From Erpobdella octoculata (Eukaryota; Annelida; Clitellata; Hirudinida; Erpobdellidae): DNA of 64,000 bases. The notes beneath the pieces were generated by a model. That model was given only the letters and a program-made list of their open reading frames with translations. It was not told the origin of the DNA and made no database searches. A program made the position numbers and the translations under genes. Below are positions 11,643 through 23,577 of this stretch, in pieces. Position 1 is the stretch's first letter; every line of letters begins with the position of its first letter. Where the stretch lies: positions 14,239,409 to 14,303,408 of the forward strand of contig OZ022246.1 in assembly GCA_963978895.1 (NCBI GenBank), given 5' to 3'.

Positions 11643-14546
11643 TCACTCGTCTTCTTTACCACGTTTGATGATCTGGACGAACTTCAAGTAGTCCAAGAAA
11701 CCACCTTCAATTGGGGCCTCCTTCCATACTTGCTTGACCTGAAGGCACACACAAAAATAGGTTTGCAACTATGAAATCACCACTTATCAAATTGATTAAA
11801 AAAACAGATGACAATACTAGCAACAGAAAATATAGCCAATCGTTTTTGGTTCAAAGCCCGCTACAATTTACTTTAAAACTTGTATTTTTAGTAACATTCA
11901 ACTTCATTTATTTTTTATAAGTAAGGTTTTGCAAGTCCAAACAAATAGTTTTGAAAAATTATTAATAGAATGCTGAACTGAATATTGAGTGACAAAAATT
12001 TTTTAAAAATATTATTTACTTCGTCTTTCGAGAACTGATCACCGACGTTCATTAGAAGGTCTTTAATGCTGATAAAGAAATATAAATTTAAGTTTTCATA
12101 GCAACAGAAAATCATTTTTCAACTTTTCATAATTCAATAATTTTTTTAAAGTTTTTGTTTATTGATAAGCTCTTGTTATGCATTTAAAAACCAATAACTT
12201 ATGCATTTAACGATAATTTATACAACTGTTGTCTACTGATCAACTATAAATTACTCCTTAATTACTAAATATATCTAATTATACATAAATCATTAATTAA
12301 TAAATTATGCTAACTATTCTTCGTGGAGTTTTCCCTTCTTTTCCTCGTCGAACATAATGAAGGCATCCCTTAGAGCTCCTTCAGAGTCGGTACCTTTTAA
12401 TTAGATATCAGGGCTTGTTAATTAAATGTCTTTATTATATATATATATATATAATATACTTAATTAAAAACTATGATGTTCAGGAAGAACAAACATTTAT
12501 AGATCACAAGCGAACCAACATTATACTTCTAAGCAGCAACGAAATTAACTGCGTACCGTGAAGTTTTTCACCGAAGAGTGTAAGGAAGTGCGTGAAGTTG
12601 AGTTTGTCTGGACATTCTGCTAACAACTCCTTAATGACTTTAGGATCTGGGTCCCGACCTTTGAGAGAGAAAAAAAATGACAAAATCATTGTACCGATAT
12701 TAGAATTCTAATTATATTTACTCCGGCGTTAGAGGCCGTTGTATTTTTTTTTAATTTAAAGAAATTTTATTCATAGATTATATTGATTATAATTATATGT
12801 TCTTACCGATCTGTTGGTAAATGGCGGACAAGTCTTCGGCGCCAATGATACCATCTCTGTCTTGGTCAATAAGCGTAAAAGCCTGAAAGTTAATAGTTAC
12901 GATAAATCGTTGGTCCAGTATTCATTAGCGTTGCCAGAATGGCACCATAAATAGTGTTCGACCTTACCTTAAAATTCACACTAAGTATTTTCAACTGTGT
13001 AATTATTTAGTCATATAAACATATAGATAGCTCATTTTTGTTAATTATTAGCTAGGTTAACCAGCATTGTCCGGGGATTTTTGTTCGGTTCGTTGATCCA
13101 AACCCCTTTATCTTAGTTATATATGAGCTTTTTTTAATTCTGAAAAGCCTATGTCACTCCCAAATATCCACATCTTTCTGATGAAGTTTATCATTGTTAA
13201 ACATTATATAATACAAAGTCAAAACATCATTATTGGCTACTGTAATCAAAAAGTGTTCGCCGGCATTAACAATAATCGAACAATGTATTGTATGACTTTG
13301 CCAGTGCAGTAATAGCATTAATTTGGACTCCATATAACGAGTATGAGATGTTTCAGATATAAGCAGCATGTTACTAATACTTCGACTTTTGCTTTTTGTT
13401 TTCACTTGCTACAGTCATTAATCTTGCTACTCAAGTTTTTTGCTTTCTTCACTTCAACAGGTGTGAGCTTTGTTTTGTTTCACAGGTACAAAGAATTGAC
13501 AGAATGTTTTTTACGGACATTGTAATTTTATTTTATTCCATTTATTCGACGACTCAATTTTGAAAAAAAATTTATTGAGCTATAAAATAAATAATTTGAG
13601 TTTTTGAAATAACATTAAAACAAATGCAAATTTTGGAAACAGGAATTTTAAAAAGCTAAAATAGTTTTTTTTACTTTGACGGGCTGTAATGCTAAGCTAG
13701 TCCATTGATGGACTTGAGGGTAGGTGCTTTGAGTGTCACACAATAAGTCTCCAATGTTTTTCTATCTGGACTATTAGCTTATAGGCGTAACGCAACGTGG
13801 TGGACCAGCTTGCTTACCGAAATCCTATTCTTTAAGACTCAGTCGCATAAAATGATTTTTTTCCGCACGAAAATAATTCAATTTACAACTCTTGCCTAAT
13901 AGACAAACCTCTTTGAACTCTTGAATCTGTGACTGGTTGAAAAGGGCAAAAACGTTTCCGATCTTCTTCTTAGGTTCGGCAGCAACTGGCGCAGGTTTGC
14001 TTTCTTCCTCGGCGGGTTCTTCGGCGGCAGCGGGTGCAGGGGCGGCTTCTTCTTCTTCTTTCTTTTCCTTCTTTTCCTTCTTCTCCTTCTTTTCCTTCTT
14101 CTCGTCCTTGTCTTTGCCCTGGTAGAAATAACAAAATTTGTGGTTCTTAGCGTGAGTGTGTTCAAATGTTGAAATCAAACCTATAGTCATTAAATAAACT
14201 TAAATCGCACCGCTTAAAAACAAACTTTTAAAAATGTTTTCGCAAAAATCGTTGTATTTATCTAAAGGTGTTTTATTCAAATTTTTCAAAATATTAAAAT
14301 ACACGTATTTCCATTTAACCAAATAACACACTTATATTCATATTAATGAACTATGCGAAATATTAAACTACGTAAAAACAGTACAAGCCAATTAATTCCA
14401 AATCACAATTGTTTGTTACAATTCAATTGAAACTATCGGGATGCCATTACAGGGCACACGTCTGACTATTCCAAGTACTTCCACTTGAGAAAGATAGAAA
14501 ATCAATGTAAAACTTTAGCAGCCAAACGAACAAAAAAACTGACCAT
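11643..14546 (-). CDS. myosin regulatory light chain, muscle type with Lys/Glu/Ala/Pro-rich N-terminal extension
   Basis: Seven exons join in phase: 14544-14546 (only the ATG), 13909-14118, 12807-12882, 12557-12658, 12315-12393, 12020-12068 and 11643-11738. They give 204 residues. The light chain binds the neck of myosin II in the sarcomere. Residues 2-53 are a low-complexity (KKE)n/AP-rich extension comparable to that of insect muscle light chain 2. NVFALFNQSQIQEFKE (56-71) starts the conserved core. Residues 77-88 form a complete first EF-hand loop (DQDRDG..). NFTHFLTLFGEKLHGTDSE and YIKDLLMNVGDQFSKDE follow. The C-terminus with KEAPIEGG is close to molluscan forms as I remember them. The Thr18/Ser19 phosphorylation pair before NVF is replaced by Ile54-Gly55. 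One donor is GTTAGC; the others are ordinary. The exon containing only the ATG is inferred from donor gtcagt and in-phase joining. Confidence 0.95.
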
Positions 14547-14712
14547 TTTCAAGTTGCTAACGGTAGTTGACTGTAATAAAGCAAATCAGATCGTCTAATG
14601 GATACAAGAGAGATCGCCTTTACAATCCCGTAACAACTTTCAAATGTCGATTCCGATCGAGATCCAAGTCCTTAATAAACCCGGAGCGTGCCGACTGATG
14701 CACCATCTTCGG

Positions 14713-14719
14713 TTTTATA
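14713..14719 (-). promoter_or_regulatory. candidate TATA box of the myosin light chain gene
   Basis: TATAAAA on the minus strand (within GGCCGATATAAAACC) lies about 170 bases upstream of the light chain ATG. That would leave a 5' leader of roughly 140 bases. A TATA promoter is usual for abundant muscle genes, but the placement is unproven. Confidence 0.4.
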
Positions 14720-14762
14720 TCGGCCACGCAGAAGCAAATTTCATTCCGTCGAGCCACTGGGA

Positions 14763-14835
14763 GCTCATCATCATCGTCATCATCCTCATCATCGTCGTCG
14801 TCGTCATCATCATCATTATTGCAATCATCATAACC
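14763..14835. repeat. (TCA/TCG)n imperfect trinucleotide repeat
   Basis: A run of CATCATCGTCATC-type triplets just upstream of the light chain promoter region, on the plus strand; it produces poly-His and poly-Ile open frames that are not genes. Confidence 0.85.
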
Positions 14836-16339
14836 ATCACTGCATGAACTCCTCCATTTTTTCCTACAGCAACCTCAGTTGTTTTAGCATCATCAGTAAG
14901 TAGGCAAAGGTAGGATAATTCTAGGCTTCTAGATTAGTGTTTATACTGGTGTTGTGGAGCACAAAACCGCACTAGCCGTTGATAAGACTTGATCTACAAA
15001 ATCTGTAAAATAACTAACTGTGTAAACAAAGGTGTTTTATTTAGTTATTTAGCCCCTTTTTGCCCTTTTCGGTCTCTTGGTATTCAGAATTTAAAAGTAG
15101 TAGTAGTAGTAGTAGAAAATTTATAGGGTGCACTCTTGTGTTGTGAAACCTCATAGGCGCCAGTTTATTTATTTATTTGTTTATTTTTGTGGTCAATGTT
15201 TATATATATGTTTAATTTTGTGACTCCCATTTCTTCTTACTTTCACTGCCCACTGCGCTTGTGCGACGGTGTATACTAACATGCCAGGAGTGCAAGAAGC
15301 CATTGCGCTGTACCGCAGCCGCACAGCCACGTACGTATAACTTCTACAACTACTGCAGGTAACAACAACACCATCACAGATTGCGTGCGCGGTGCAACGT
15401 TAACTTTTACCTCTTCGCCTCACTTTACTTCATTCGGATGTGCAAGGATGATGTGCACTGAGGATGTGTGTGTGTTATACAAAATAGAGGAGCATCGGGA
15501 ATTTTTCGCCTCCGCTGTGTTTACGATTTCGCTCGCCATCTTTCTAATCCATTCGTGCAGACATCTTTTCCATCTGTTTTCCACACACCACCGATGCTGG
15601 GTGCTAATACGGGAGAAAAATAGTAGTTAGAAGGAAAAGAAGACGGTCAACTTTTTTTAAACCGATAAAAGTCAATTTAATTTTTTTTAATCTCATTGTT
15701 TCATCGGTTATCTTTATTTTATTATCTTTATTTTTATTATATTTATTTTTTAACATTTATCTCGGCTGATGGTTGAATTAATTGATTGGATCTGCGAAGA
15801 TGAGTCTTATTTATTTTACGCATGATTGCTGTTGAAAGAAGCCATGAATATTGGAAACGATAAAATTGATTTATTGCAGGAAACCATTATTCGTTAGAAC
15901 TGAGAGGAAGCGGAAACGAAACAAAATATTTGTATATTATTTCAAACAAATTAATTTTGAATGGAAAAATACATTTTAAAGGTTTAGAAGAAATAAAACT
16001 AAAACTAAAATCACAAATCATTCGCTGGTTGAAATTTTTAGTTGCGGAAAAAACATTTTTTGCTTTTTTGGCTTTCCTCGGTTTTTTCCCTTCGAAATAA
16101 CAAAAAAGTAAAATGAACAAAATACAAACAGAAAAAAGAGAGAACGAAAAAAAAGAGAGAGAGTTAGAAGTGGTGGTAAGTTCGGTGGCTGCATCATGAG
16201 CTCTGGTTCAGTTCAGGCAGTGCCATACCAACCTGAGCTCATGTATTTGCTCAACACCGGATAGCGTCAGATGCTGAAGGTAAACAATTTTCCTCTCATT
16301 AACTTATCACTCCCTCTTTTTCAGATCTTCTTTATTTTC

Positions 16340-16357
16340 TTTCTCTCTCTCTCTCTT

Positions 16358-16408
<51 letters not shown>

Positions 16409-16415
16409 CTCTCTC
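16340..16415. repeat. (CT)n microsatellite
   Basis: A long CT run with CTTT interruptions; the Ser/Leu and Arg/Glu open frames over it are artefacts. Confidence 0.9.
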
Positions 16416-16874
16416 TTATTCTTTTTCTTTCCCTCTGTTTGTCTCTCACCCTCTTTTTCTTTTCTCTCAGCACTTCTACTACTGCTTTATCTTTTTTTAG
16501 TTTTTTACGTTTCACTTATTTAGCTATTTAACCCCTTGCCATTTTCATAATGCCGTCGTGTTTTATTTCTTCGAATTGTATTTCTTAATGGTTATCTTTA
16601 ATGCGTTCACGTAGTTGTCATTCCCCTCTTTTTTCTTCTATCTCTCTGTCTATCCTCTCTCCATTCTTCAGTCATACCAAATAAGGGTTATTTATAAAAT
16701 CCTCTCTAGAGAGTGGTAAGGAGGCACATAGCAGTTGTGAGAATGGTTGTTGCGTTCACTTGTAAGGAGATGAGGCTGGAAGGAATGCCTTGCTATCCTG
16801 CGGAGAGCAAGGCCCGTATCAAATTGCGCCTTAGCCATAAAATAACTGAGAGACCAGCCAGGCATGTAAATCAG

Positions 16875-16982
<108 letters not shown>

Positions 16983-17290
16983 TTGGCGGATCTAGGGGGC
17001 GGTAGGGGCGATCGCACCCACCACTTTGGGATGAAATTACATTTTATGTTACTAAAGATACCAAAAAAAGACTGCAGACTGAGGATACTCAGACTTTCTT
17101 CTCTTTTTAAAACTTCAGCAAGACAAATATGAAGGATTTTTTTGGTGGGGAGTGAGTGGTGCTACATTTATCCATAAACTTATTTTTTTACAATTGCTTT
17201 AACTGGTTTGAGACTGATTTTGACTTTTTCACACTTGAGCCTTCCTTCAGCATTTTCCGCTGGTTGCGCCCCTGATTTAAAGGAAAGATA

Positions 17291-17296
<6 letters not shown>

Positions 17297-17389
<93 letters not shown>

Positions 17390-17425
17390 CATGTACACAC
17401 ATACATATATATATATACATACAAA
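17297..17425. repeat. (TA)n with (CATA/CACA) edge
   Basis: TA tract grading into ACATATACATGTACACACATACATA. Confidence 0.9.
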
Positions 17426-17789
17426 TTCATTCAAACTGTATGTGTAGCGGTGTGTGTGTAACAATTAGTTGGACACTGAAACTGCTTTGTTTTGTCTTGC
17501 AGTATTAAATTTACATTTTCATGTTTTAAAAATTTTTATTTATTAAAAATTTTTGAATAAATCTATGAAAGCCCTTAAATACGATTCAAACATAGTTTTT
17601 TTTTTAATAAACATGAACTTATTTTTAATTTACAGTCCCAATAGTTCACCAAGAAAGCTTGCAAAGTTTAGCTGTTGCTTGTTGAAGTAAAACAATACTT
17701 GAAAACCTTAATGTTCGTCTCTTAGTACTTCTAAAACCGGTTGCATGCCGCTATAAGATACAGAATTATTATTCTCTCACGCTCGCCTC

Positions 17790-18890
17790 CTAGAATCGAC
17801 TGAATGCAGCGGTGGGTGGCGAGTCTGCAATCGTCGATCGTACGTTATTATTCGCTTTTTCTTCTAAAATAGGAAGTTTCGATCCTTCAACGGCGAAGAA
17901 GCTGCTTTGCTGAAGTCGATCAGTAAGCATGCTGTCCATAACCTTATAGGACTTCAAATCGCTTTTGTGCTGAAAATTGGCCAATCTTTGTAGCCAAATA
18001 GGAGACGATGATTTCACCAGTTTATTGATATTTTTAAAACTATGATTGTCGACATCGTCTGGTTGGTGGAAGACATAGTTTCCCGATTTCAACTTGGGAA
18101 GACTTTGCGTCGCGGGTTCTTTATTTTGTTTATAATTACCAGAGAGTGTGCTGCCGTGTGCAGATGATGGCTGTCGGTCCTGGTCAGAAGATATTATCTT
18201 ATAGCTGTTTGTAAATGACCTTTCAACTGATTTTGAGTTTGTTTCATTTATTCTTCTTTTAAACATTAGCGATCGCTTTTTATGGGAGCACATTCTACTG
18301 GATTTCAATTGCTCGTAGTCACAGATTATATTTCTTCTCGACAGGTGGCAACAATTCTTAAAACCTTTTTTCGAGTTCACCGGCAGAGTGTTCAATTCGT
18401 GTTCGACCGTGTGTGACTGAAGCCTATGCAGCTGCATCAGCCGATTGGCAAACATCTCGTCTTTTAGATTCACGTTAGATGTGTCGACATAAATTTTCCA
18501 GCTTGTGTGATTTTCGCTCAACATCTGAAAGTCTGCCCGTCGAAAAGCCTTCGGCAAGAGAGTAGCAAATTGATAATCTGCATCCTCGACTAAACTTTTT
18601 TTCAAAGATTCTTGCCTTTGTTTCTCTTTGATTTTGAGTTGAGACTTACTAGGTCGTTTTTTCTTTGCCTTGAGACGTGGCCCCGGGGAGTCTCCCGTAG
18701 GACTAAAACTAAGTTGTTCTAATGAAGGGTTGTCATCATGCATGGAAACTGAAGAACAATCTTCTAATTTTGAGCAGTTTTTTTCATTTTCATTCCAAAA
18801 ACTTTTTAAAATCGAAATCTGGTCTTGAGCCAGCTTGTTTTTCCAGGGGCTTTGCTCCAAAAAATCGTGTTTTCCAAACAATCCAGACAT
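17790..18890 (-). CDS. unrecognised 366-residue basic protein
   Basis: A single open exon from ATG (MSGLFGKHDFLEQSPWKN) to a TAG stop, with normal-looking amino acid composition. It has no signal peptide or membrane segment. A Lys-rich, probably nuclear-localising stretch is at about residues 73-95 (LKAKKKRPSKSQLKIKEKQR). The middle is Ser/Asn/Lys-rich and likely disordered, with ANRLMQLHRLQSHTVEHELN as the most helical piece. The size and the absence of stops in AT-rich DNA favour a real gene. I cannot link it to a family; fast-evolving germline or nuclear proteins often look like this. An upstream non-coding exon and the true 3' end are not determined; the nearest minus-strand AATAAA is near 17540. 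Confidence 0.7.
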   Translation of the reverse strand: MSGLFGKHDFLEQSPWKNKLAQDQISILKSFWNENEKNCSKLEDCSSVSMHDDNPSLEQLSFSPTGDSPGPRLKAKKKRPSKSQLKIKEKQRQESLKKSLVEDADYQFATLLPKAFRRADFQMLSENHTSWKIYVDTSNVNLKDEMFANRLMQLHRLQSHTVEHELNTLPVNSKKGFKNCCHLSRRNIICDYEQLKSSRMCSHKKRSLMFKRRINETNSKSVERSFTNSYKIISSDQDRQPSSAHGSTLSGNYKQNKEPATQSLPKLKSGNYVFHQPDDVDNHSFKNINKLVKSSSPIWLQRLANFQHKSDLKSYKVMDSMLTDRLQQSSFFAVEGSKLPILEEKANNNVRSTIADSPPTAAFSRF

Positions 18891-19522
18891 GTTGAATCGT
18901 TATTTGTAGATAAAGTCAGTTTTAATGAAAGACTTGTGTGTAAATAGTCATTTTGATTTTGTCTAATTATTGTTTGTATACTTGAAAATAAAAAAAACGT
19001 CATTAGATAATCTATTAATAGCAAGTGTAAAAATGTGTGGAGATTGTTTATAAAAAAAACAAATTTAATATTTTTTCAAAGCGTTTAATAAGGCAAGATT
19101 CTTTCAAACTTTCAATAATTATAATTAATCAATACCGTTGTCGAATAATCAGTTTCGTTTAATCTGAAACGCCATAAAATATTTTTACATGTTTTCCCAT
19201 CTGTAATCAAACCTCAATACCCATTTCTTCTTTTAATATACTATACGCAATTTTAGATCATTGGTTGGCTTTATGCTCGGTCTCTATCAGTGAAATCTCA
19301 TATATAAATAGTTTTTAACAAGAGTTTCAATGTTTATTTTATCAAATAAAAAAAACTGCTATATTTTATTAAAAAACACAAGATTATTATTTAAGAAATA
19401 TTCTTCTCTTCGGGAAGAACTTCTTTTATCTGAAAAACAAAAGTTAATTTAAATGCAGATCGCACAAAATGAACTCTAACAATATTGAATAACAATCAAT
19501 TTAAACCTGAAAAAGGTCTGAT

Positions 19523-20739
19523 TTACTGTGTGCATCTACCAGATGAGCATTCCTGATGTTCTGTTACGGTGGTGTGGCAGCCCATGAATTCTCGGGGATC
19601 GAGGGGTAGAGGATGGGGAAAGAGCGGCTTATGACCCATGTAATTGGGGATTGGCATGGCACTGGAATGAACAAAAAATCGAATCAATTCATGCAATAAA
19701 CAGTTAAGTCTAAGTCCAAAGGTTTTCCTTAGTTGAGTTGTAAAAAAATATACTTCTGTATCTTCAAGAAGTTATTTAAAATAAAATGTTTTAATGAAAT
19801 TATTATTTTTTATTTGTTTATAAGCTTATTTAAACACAATTGGAATGGATCGCTCACTAAGGGATCGTCTTGTAACCAGTTAACTTCTCTTGTCGGTGAG
19901 CGCACTGCATTTCACAACAAATTCTTTTTTTCTCCATGAACGTTCTTTTTGAGATAAATTAATTCATTTATTTTTAAGAACACTTTAAAATTAACTTTTT
20001 GTAGACAATAGTCTTGTTTCTTAGAGTTTTAACCATATAAATTATAAATAAAACTTCATAACATGCTCTCCGATCAGTTTTCCTCATTTTATTGAGTTAA
20101 AATTAATATGTAGTATGTTAAATAAATGTTTATATCAATATTTTTTCAGGTTTTAAAAAAACTGAAATTGTCCATAACTATCTAATTGAAATTTTTGCGA
20201 CGTGCAGTTTAGCCCAGTAAGTTGAAGTTGGAGAGATATGTTTTAATGTCTGTGTTCTTTCCAGTTTGTAGAAAAATCAAAATGAATCGTATTTGATTTT
20301 AAATTGCTTAAATAGTTACTAACAAATGTCCACTACATGTTGGTCTGTCGTTGTTGTAAGGGCTCTCCATGTGGGATTTGCAGTCAAGGCCATGTCTCAG
20401 GCAAGGATCCTCGTACTTTTTGCAGCACCCTGAACAGCAGGGGACAGGGAAAGACTAAACGATTTTTAGTACTAAGATGAAATTGACATATCTTGAATGT
20501 TCATTTGATTTTTTGTTGCAAACATTACTATTTTTTATAATCATCATATTTAATGCGTTTACCGCCATTGGTGAGAAATAATAGCTCATCTATAAAAGCA
20601 GGGATTTTGTCTGAACCTTAGAAATCTGGCATTTACTGAAAAATTGAGATTGAGCTCTGATCTTTTTTTAAAGCTAAGCGCTTACTGTGAATTGTACACT
20701 TACCGGAGTTTTATTAGCTTGACAGGAATCACAATCCAT
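19523..20739 (-). CDS. small Cys-rich protein, 101 residues, three exons
   Basis: Exons 20704-20739 (ATG, donor gtaagt), 20324-20454 (acceptor aatcgtttag, donor gttagt) and 19523-19661 (acceptor gttcattccag, TAA stop) join in phases 0 and 2 with no internal stop. The product starts MDCDSCQANKTP, then has a paired-Cys block (PCCSGCCKKYEDPC). A Pro/His-rich linker (HKPLFPHPLPLDP) and a Cys-containing tail (ECSSGRCTQ) follow. It has 12 Cys in all. There is no signal peptide, so secretion is not supported; CxxC and CCxxCC spacing suggests metal binding instead. I do not recognise a family. The GTTAGT donor is less common, but it is the only one that keeps phase. Confidence 0.65.
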
Positions 20740-21080
20740 ATCTCAGTAGCGGTGTTATTTCTGCGTTAGTTGGAACTTTTCGTTGAATGTTTATGTTTTT
20801 TTTTTAATTTTACATTTATTTAAGGCGCTTAAAATTTTGTTTTCTTTTTTACATTTCGGAAATAAAATGACACTTTCACGACGTCATCAATAAATACACG
20901 ATTTCAAATTATTTCCCCTAATCTTTTTTTTATTGGAATTTTCATATTCATTTTTATATTAAAACAAGTAAGCCGTACAAAACCAGGTTTTTTCACAAAT
21001 TCCTTATATTTCTGGATTTGCGGTTTTTCATTTACTGGAAAATAAAATGTTTTAAAATGACATTTTTACAAACTATTATT

Positions 21081-21478
21081 TAGGTTACAATCTCTGTTTA
21101 TGTGTGTGTTTGCGTATGTGTGTGTCTTTTCTTTGTACGCAAATCTTGCAAGTAAAATTCAACCAGCTTTTTAACTAGCTAGGAAGCTGAAACTTTCAGC
21201 ATAGTTTTATATTGGATGACAATACATGATTCAATTAAAACAAGCAAAGGAAAAAACGAGTTGTTCAACACAAATTTTGATTTCATATACACTCGATTTA
21301 GAAATACGAAAGATGTTCAAATTAATTTTTTTTAATTGAATTATGTATTGTCATCTAATATAAAGCTATGCTAAAAGTTTCAGCTTCCTAGCTAGTCAAA
21401 AGGCTGCTTAAATTTCACTTGCAAGATTTGTGTACAGAGAAAGCCACACACACACACACACACAGATTATAACCTAAA
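21081..21478. mobile_element. palindromic MITE-like element, about 400 bp
   Basis: The left arm (about 21081-21240) and right arm (about 21337-21478) are inverted copies of each other. Both contain the pairs TTTCAGCATAG/CTATGCTAAAAG and GGAAGCTGAAACT/AGTTTCAGCTTCC, plus a CA/TG-repeat patch. The termini are TTAGGTTACAATC and GATTATAACCTAA. A half copy lies at 5870-5997. The sequence just right of it (AAAGTTTGTGTTGAAAAA) recurs at 44380. No coding capacity. Confidence 0.8.
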
Positions 21479-21929
21479 TAAAAGTTTGTAAAAATAAACT
21501 TAATTTAAACATTGTTCGTATTTCTAACTCGAGTGTATTTGAAATTAAAGTTTGTGTTGAAAAATCGTTTTTTCTTTACTTGTTGTAAACGTAGACGAAT
21601 AAGCTTTCTAGCGATTCGTAACGTTAAAGCTTGCAGTTATTTATAGCACAATATTTCTCGAATTATAATTCCGGCTTAGTACTTCTTTCGCGCTGACTCA
21701 ATCTAATTATGTGAGAACGTTTCAGAAAACTCTTGATTCTGACAACTCTTTTGATTCTATTAGATAACTTTTGTCAACTTGTTTAACTACAGAGTTTATT
21801 CTCTAAAACTCTAAATCTAGATCGCACGAACCGACTAACTCTACTTCCTAACTCAACTGAACTAACTCCTGAGGTTACAAAATAGGAAAAGGCTTTTTAT
21901 ATATACATATACATTTTTTTATATTTTTA

Positions 21930-22045
21930 TAATAGTTTATAGTCCTTTACGCCAAGTGTTTTAAGACTGATATAGCTGTATGTAGGAAGCACCTAAGTAC
22001 TTCCTGTCATGAATCATAATTTGATCCTTTAAACTTTTCTCATAT
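21930..22045 (-). repeat. partial copy of the 8.1 kb dispersed repeat
   Basis: Shares AGTTTATAGTCCTTTAC and GTATGTAGGAAGCACCTAAG with the copies at 8118 and 55325, then diverges. Confidence 0.75.
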
Positions 22046-22205
22046 TTATGAAATTAAATTAGGGGCTCTGAAGATGGATACGTCCAAAACTAGCCAGTTA
22101 GCCCAATTTAATAAAAGTTTTAAATCTCTTTTTAGTCTTATTTCTAATAAAAAAGAAATCGTTATTCTTCAAAACTTTTTTAAGAATCTTGTTAATGCAG
22201 AATCG

Positions 22206-22516
<311 letters not shown>

Positions 22517-22971
22517 GGGAAGCTGGGGGTCGATGGCGATTTTTTTCACCAATCTTTATTAGCTCATTTATTTAGATTAGTTGATAAACGTAGTATTTTT
22601 ATAAATTTTGAATTATATATACTTAGTAGTATCATATATATCTGCTAATATTTTTCAATCTTTTAGATACCCTTTGTTACATTCATAATTTAAACGTTTT
22701 TTTGTCTGCGTTAAATATTAAATAAAAGTTATTATTTTTTATACTGTTTTTAATAATTAATTTGATTTTTTACATGAAAATACAACATACTAGTGTATAT
22801 TGGCATGGTCATTTGGGTTTGAAGATTTTCTAGGTTGAATTTAAAAAATCTTTGGCCCCTCAAAATTTTGCTGATAAGCCGCCTCAGTCAGAAGATGGCA
22901 AGCTACTCAGATAAATTTTTATTGAAATAATTTTCAGTGAATTTTAATTGAAATAAATTGTGTAAATAAGT

Positions 22972-23031
22972 ATGAAAAAAAACAATAAAAGGCCAGGGCC
23001 ATTGGATACTTTCTTCGCGAAAAAAGGTTTG
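22972..23031 (+). pseudogene. possible N-terminal fragment of a hAT-type transposase
   Basis: A short frame starts at an ATG and reads KRPGPLDTFFAKK. It resembles the N-terminal LDxFF-type motif found before TTF/MYM zinc fingers in some hAT-derived proteins. Nothing recognisable continues the frame, so this is only a suggestion. Confidence 0.25.
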
Positions 23032-23577
23032 TAATACTTATAAAATAATGCTTGCAAGAATTTTTTTATATTACAACATAAAATGCCGTTCCAAGTGTCT
23101 AAAAGTGGGTTCCATTATAGTCCATTTACACCCAAATTCTCCAAAAAGCTTACAACGTTCTCCCAGACCCCCTAATCGCTGATTGCTCGCTTCGCTCACT
23201 TTTTCAACATTGTAGGGAATGTAGAGTCCAAAAAAATCCTTAAAATAATCCCATATTTGCGGTGAAATGCAATTTCGAGACTCAATTTTTTGTTCTATTT
23301 TGACTTACCCATAAATTTGAAGGAGAGGGTACAATCTCAATTTCACGTTCCTAACCGGAGACGTTTAGGGAACATCCTGCAATGCCCCGTCACCTTGCAT
23401 GTAACGCAATATTTTACGCCGTAAAAAACATGCAGATAATTGCACATTTGAATGACAATGTTTAAGTCACGAACGTCACCATGCGATTTTTTATAAGCAA
23501 TCTGACGCAAAGAAATGACGATAAAATTTAGCGCCAACTCATTATGTTACTTGTGATGTTAAAGGCCTCGTCTACAC

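Noticed and set aside
11502..11774. Plus-strand open frame over the last light chain exon
   Set aside because: It is the antisense of a clear coding exon.
15887..16120. Minus-strand frame with RKAKKAKNVFSATKNFNQ, resembling a second myosin light chain start
   Set aside because: Similarity is only a few residues, the following text diverges, and no in-phase join to the light chain exons is convincing.
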